From: Peribacillus huizhouensis
GTDB lineage: Bacteria; Bacillota; Bacilli; Bacillales; DSM-1321
Assembly: GCF_014138605.1 (NCBI RefSeq)
Contig: NZ_JACJHX010000026.1
Span: 1-38,287 of the forward strand
Reading direction: 5' to 3'
Length of the DNA: 38,287 nucleotides
The stretch's first letter is position 1; each line of letters starts with the position of its first letter. The notes below the pieces were generated by a model that saw only the letters and a list, made by a program, of their open reading frames with translations, made no database searches and was not told the origin of the DNA. Shown here one piece after another: positions 35,217-38,287 of this stretch. Position numbers and translations under genes: made by a program.

Positions 35217-35258
35217 TTATAAAGCGAATTGCTACAAGAAATTAGGAGGGGCAAACAA

Positions 35259-36620
35259 ATGAAAGAGATTGAAAGCAAAGAACTACAAACATGGAAAGAC
35301 CAATATCCTTTACTAAATAAGCTAATTTCGATGGATGAAGTATTTTGGCTAAATCCAAATGTCGAAAAATTTCAAACGGGAATTATTAAATCCCCCCTTA
35401 CTCAAGACGATGTACATGATGCAGAGGAAAGATTGAAACGTTTTGCCCCATATATCGCCAAGGTTTTCCCTGAAACAAAAGGATCAAACGGTATCATAGA
35501 ATCTCCTTTAGTAAGAGTTCCTTCGATGAAACAATCATTAGAACAAGAGTATCAGCAGCCTATATTAGGTGAATTATTACTAAAATGTGATAGTCACCTT
35601 CCTATCTCAGGTTCTATTAAAGCAAGGGGAGGGATTTATGAAATTCTCAAACATGCAGAAGAATTAGCTTTTCAACATCAATTGTTAACGATTCATGATG
35701 ATTATTCGATTTTAGATAGTGATAGGTTTCGAACCTTCTTTTCACAATATTCAATCGCAGTAGGCTCTACTGGAAATTTAGGACTTAGTATTGGCATCAT
35801 CAGTGCAAAGTTAGGTTTTAATGTTTCTGTTCATATGTCAGCTGATGCAAAACAGTGGAAAAAAGACTTGCTTAGAAGCAAAAATGTCAAAGTTATTGAA
35901 TATGAAGCTGATTATAGTAAAGCTGTAGAAGAAGGTCGAATCCAAGCAGATAGTGACCCTACATGTTATTTTGTGGATGATGAAAATTCCCACGACCTAT
36001 TTTTAGGATACGCAGTTGCCGCGTCTCGATTAAAAAAGCAATTAGAAGAGTTAGAGATAACAATAGATGAAAACCATCCTTTGTTTGTTTATCTTCCATG
36101 TGGAGTAGGTGGTGGCCCTGGAGGCGTAGCCTTTGGTTTGAAATTATTGTATCAAGACAATGTACACTGTTTCTTTGCAGAACCTACACACTCACCGTGT
36201 ATGTTACTCGGTTTAATGACTGGACTTCATGATAAAGTTTCTGTACAAGATGTTGGTATCGATAATGTAACAGACGCGGATGGACTTGCTGTAGGAAAGC
36301 CATCTGGGTTTGTGGGTAAAACTATGGAACCTTTTCTAAGTGGTAATTATACGGTTAGCGATGAAAAGTTGTATAAATTGCTAAAAGAATTAGTCGATAC
36401 AGAGGGAATCCATTTAGAACCTTCTGCACTAGCAGGCATGATAGGACCAAGTAAATTATGTACAGAGGGCATCAAATATTTACAAAATCATAGTTTAACA
36501 GAAAAGATGAATAATGGTACACATATTATTTGGGGGACTGGTGGAAGTATGGTCCCTGAAGAAATGAAGAAGCAATATTATCAAAAAGGGTTAAAATTAG
36601 CGTTAGAGAAACAAAAGTAA
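35259..36620 (+). CDS. dsdA: D-serine ammonia-lyase (dehydratase)
   Basis: A 453-residue PLP enzyme that turns D-serine into pyruvate and ammonia, detoxifying it or using it as carbon. The Schiff-base lysine is in SGSIKARGG (Lys121), the cofactor-binding [12 protein letters not shown] and the phosphate loop [10 protein letters not shown] (280-289) are intact, and [15 protein letters not shown] is a D-serine dehydratase signature. The ATG at 35259 follows AGGAGGGG. The frame opens at 35229 without a ribosome site. A strong terminator follows. It is regulated most likely by the divergent XRE-cupin protein. Confidence 0.95.
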   Translation: MKEIESKELQTWKDQYPLLNKLISMDEVFWLNPNVEKFQTGIIKSPLTQDDVHDAEERLKRFAPYIAKVFPETKGSNGIIESPLVRVPSMKQSLEQEYQQPILGELLLKCDSHLPISGSIKARGGIYEILKHAEELAFQHQLLTIHDDYSILDSDRFRTFFSQYSIAVGSTGNLGLSIGIISAKLGFNVSVHMSADAKQWKKDLLRSKNVKVIEYEADYSKAVEEGRIQADSDPTCYFVDDENSHDLFLGYAVAASRLKKQLEELEITIDENHPLFVYLPCGVGGGPGGVAFGLKLLYQDNVHCFFAEPTHSPCMLLGLMTGLHDKVSVQDVGIDNVTDADGLAVGKPSGFVGKTMEPFLSGNYTVSDEKLYKLLKELVDTEGIHLEPSALAGMIGPSKLCTEGIKYLQNHSLTEKMNNGTHIIWGTGGSMVPEEMKKQYYQKGLKLALEKQK

Positions 36621-36624
36621 ATTG

Positions 36625-36653
36625 ACACGGGGTAGTTTAACCCCGTGTTTTTT
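36625..36653 (+). terminator. Strong terminator of dsdA
   Basis: ACACGGGGT and ACCCCGTGT pair perfectly around AGTTTA and run into TTTTTTC. Confidence 0.92.
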
Positions 36654-36800
36654 CTTTTCTTATTAAACTAATATCCTGATAGTCTAGGCTCCACAAGCTG
36701 GCCCGTTTGCGTAATATGAAAAGATTCTACATAGGGGAAAAACGTCGCTTTCAAATCTACAAAGGATCTTGCAGTAAGACACTGTTTTTTGCTATTTACG

Positions 36801-36851
36801 AATTAAAGAAAAAGAGTTCCCACAAAATGTGAGAACTCTTTTTCTTTAATT
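36801..36851. terminator. Terminator of the rRNA-tRNA operon
   Basis: AATTAAAGAAAAAGAGTTC-CACA and TGTG-GAACTCTTTTTCTTTAATT pair across AAA with a single mismatch, giving a stem of about 24 bp. It lies 12 nt beyond the last tRNA of the minus-strand array. Confidence 0.92.
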
Positions 36852-36862
36852 CGACCATTTAA

Positions 36863-36944
36863 TACCGGTGGCCGGGGTCGAACCGGCACTCCTTACGGAA
36901 CACGATTTTGAGTCGTGCGCGTCTGCCAATTCCGCCACACCGGC
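36863..36944 (-). tRNA. tRNA-Leu(CAA)
   Basis: Class II tRNA with a long variable arm. Anticodon loop CTCAAAA between CACGA and TCGTG gives anticodon CAA (codon UUG). Acceptor GCCGGTG/CACCGGT. The CCA end is not encoded. Last tRNA of the array. Confidence 0.95.
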
Positions 36945-36954
36945 AAAACTATTA

Positions 36955-37028
36955 TGGAGGCGGCAACCGGAATCGAACCGGTGATAAAGGTTTTGCAGAC
37001 CTCTGCCTTACCGCTTGGCTATGCCGCC
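36955..37028 (-). tRNA. tRNA-Cys(GCA)
   Basis: Anticodon loop CTGCAAA, acceptor GGCGGCA/TGCCGCC, encoded CCA end. Confidence 0.95.
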
Positions 37029-37034
37029 ATAATT

Positions 37035-37109
37035 TGGAGCGGAAGACGGGATTCGAACCCGCGACCCCAACCTTGGCAAGGTTGTATTCTACCACTGAAC
37101 TACTTCCGC
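37035..37109 (-). tRNA. tRNA-Gly(GCC)
   Basis: Anticodon loop TTGCCAA, acceptor GCGGAAG/CTTCCGC, encoded CCA end. Confidence 0.95.
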
Positions 37110-37112
37110 ATA

Positions 37113-37187
37113 TGGCTGGGCTAGAAGGATTCGAACCTTCGCATGACGGAATCAAAATCCGTTGCCTTACCGCTTGGCTATAGCCCA
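37113..37187 (-). tRNA. tRNA-Gln(TTG)
   Basis: Anticodon loop TTTTGAT, acceptor TGGGCTA/TAGCCCA, CCA encoded in GCCA. Confidence 0.95.
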
Positions 37188-37229
37188 TTGTTACATATAT
37201 ATTCAATAATCAATTTATTATGTTTAAAA

Positions 37230-37306
37230 TGGGGCGACTGATGGGAATCGAACCCACGAATGCCTGAACCACAATCAGGTGCGTTAACCACTTCGCCACA
37301 ATCGCC
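37230..37306 (-). tRNA. tRNA-His(GTG)
   Basis: Anticodon GTG with the extra 5' G typical of tRNA-His (GGCGATTG). CCA is encoded. Confidence 0.95.
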
Positions 37307-37330
37307 ATGATGTAAGATGAAATTTTAAGT

Positions 37331-37404
37331 TGGCAGGGGTAGTAGGAATTGAACCCACACCGAAGGTTTTGGAGACCTTTGTTCTACCTTTAAACTATAC
37401 CCCT
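37331..37404 (-). tRNA. tRNA-Trp(CCA)
   Basis: Anticodon loop CTCCAAA (anticodon CCA), acceptor AGGGGTA/TACCCCT, CCA end encoded. Confidence 0.95.
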
Positions 37405-37413
37405 ATATTAAGA

Positions 37414-37497
37414 TGGTGGAGGGGGGCAGATTCGAACTGCCGAACCCGAAGGAGCGGATTTACAGTCCGCCGCGTTTAGCCACTTCGCTACCCCTCC
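37414..37497 (-). tRNA. tRNA-Tyr(GTA)
   Basis: Class II tRNA; anticodon loop CTGTAAA, long variable arm TCCTTCGGG, acceptor GGAGGGG/CCCCTCC, CCA encoded. In the B. subtilis trnD array a tRNA-Thr precedes it; here it follows tRNA-Phe directly. Confidence 0.95.
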
Positions 37498-37512
37498 ATA
37501 TTAAGTTCATGA

Positions 37513-37585
37513 TGGCTCAGGACGGAATCGAACCGCCGACACAAGGATTTTCAGTCCTTTGCTCTACCGACTGAGCTACTGAGCC
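37513..37585 (-). tRNA. tRNA-Phe(GAA)
   Basis: Anticodon loop CTGAAAA, acceptor GGCTCAG/CTGAGCC. CCA is not encoded. Confidence 0.95.
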
Positions 37586-37627
37586 AAACAATGTATATCT
37601 ACAGCAAGTTTAACTACTGAATAAAAA

Positions 37628-37704
37628 TGGCGGTCCGGACGGGACTCGAACCCGCGACCTCCTGCGTGACAGGCAGGCATTCTAACCAACTGAACTACCG
37701 GACC
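37628..37704 (-). tRNA. tRNA-Asp(GTC)
   Basis: Anticodon loop CTGTCAC, acceptor GGTCCGG/CCGGACC, CCA encoded. Confidence 0.95.
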
Positions 37705-37708
37705 AGAT

Positions 37709-37781
<73 letters not shown>

Positions 37782-37816
37782 ATAATAAGAATATTAGGTT
37801 TTAACTAAAATTTTAA

Positions 37817-37892
37817 TGGTGGAGGATGACGGGATCGAACCGCCGACCCTCTGCTTGTAAGGCAGATGCTCTCCCAGCTGAGCTAATCCTCC
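37817..37892 (-). tRNA. tRNA-Val(TAC)
   Basis: Anticodon loop CTTACAA, acceptor GGAGGAT/ATCCTCC, CCA encoded. Confidence 0.95.
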
Positions 37893-37896
37893 AATA

Positions 37897-37971
37897 TGGT
37901 GACCCCTACGGGATTCGAACCCGTGTTACCGCCGTGAAAGGGCGGTGTCTTAACCGCTTGACCAAGGGGCC
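37897..37971 (-). tRNA. tRNA-Glu(TTC)
   Basis: Anticodon loop CTTTCAC; first bases GGCCCCT, CCA encoded. Confidence 0.95.
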
Positions 37972-37984
37972 ATATTAATTAGAA

Positions 37985-38076
37985 TGGCGGAGAGCAAGGG
38001 ATTTGAACCCTTGAGACAGGGTTACCCGTCTACACGATTTCCAATCGTGCTCCTTCGGCCACTCGGACAGCTCTCC
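37985..38076 (-). tRNA. tRNA-Ser(GGA)
   Basis: Class II tRNA, anticodon loop TTGGAAA, variable arm AGACGGGTAACCCTGTCT, acceptor GGAGAGC/GCTCTCC, CCA encoded. Confidence 0.95.
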
Positions 38077-38079
38077 ATA

Positions 38080-38154
38080 TGGCTCCGCAGGTAGGATTCG
38101 AACCTACGACCGTTCGGTTAACAGCCGAATGCTCTACCACTGAGCTACTGCGGA
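38080..38154 (-). tRNA. tRNA-Asn(GTT)
   Basis: Anticodon loop CTGTTAA, acceptor TCCGCAG/CTGCGGA, CCA encoded. First tRNA after the 5S gene. Confidence 0.95.
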
Positions 38155-38181
38155 ATAACACAATATAGTTTAGAATTAAAC

Positions 38182-38287
<106 letters not shown>

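Noticed and set aside
36908..37206. Open frames across the tRNA array on both strands
   Set aside because: They translate tRNA genes and often give spurious proteins; the cloverleafs explain the sequence.

Overview
The window looks like chromosomal DNA of a low-GC, spore-forming member of the Bacillaceae. Three things support this. PrkA and YhbH, two Bacillus sporulation-associated proteins, are both present. The order queG - yhbB - trmL ... prkA - yhbH recalls the Bacillus subtilis yhb region. The right end is a 5S rRNA gene followed by 14 tRNAs in nearly the order of the B. subtilis trnD array. Most genes lie on the minus strand. The species cannot be named from the sequence alone.

Layout. 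0-5 kb: a 3-methyladenine DNA glycosylase (plus strand), an RDD membrane protein and a SwrC-like RND exporter. 5.6-9.8 kb: two tandem, nearly duplicate M20 amidohydrolases and a DHA2-type MFS transporter. 10.2-12.5 kb: an AraC regulator fused to a GH39-like domain that seems to have lost its catalytic nucleophile. 12.7-21.4 kb: yhbH, prkA, a 30-residue membrane peptide, an NfrA-type nitroreductase, trmL, yhbB and queG. 21.7-25 kb: a B3/B4-domain protein, a quinone oxidoreductase, a lone tRNA-Gly and a HAD phosphatase. 25.4-34.3 kb: a 3-hydroxybutyrate/acetoacetate degradation cluster. 34.5-36.6 kb: D-serine dehydratase with a divergent XRE-cupin regulator. 36.86-38.29 kb: the tRNA array and 5S rRNA.

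The 25.4-34.3 kb cluster forms a pathway. A GntP permease would import the hydroxyacid, and a plus-strand SDR would oxidise D-3-hydroxybutyrate to acetoacetate. ScoAB would activate acetoacetate with CoA, and a thiolase would split acetoacetyl-CoA. A 3-hydroxyacyl-CoA dehydrogenase feeds the L-3-hydroxybutyryl-CoA branch. The cluster encodes its own sigma-54-dependent activator, and two matching -24/-12 promoters (GG-N10-GC) can be read, one before the dehydrogenase-thiolase-activator genes and one before gntP-scoAB.

The intergenic DNA is unusually rich in repeats. The most interesting family (called R4 here) is a 255-325 nt, multi-hairpin, non-coding element with three large copies, one divergent tandem partial and two small remnants. 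Its copies abut or interrupt leaders and stop codons: one supplies the nfrA stop codon and one sits between a sigma-54 promoter and its first gene. Other families are a Bacillaceae-type GC-rich intergenic repeat (R1), a CACCGCC-rich hairpin repeat (R2/R3) and a set of look-alike terminators built on GGTCTGACC.
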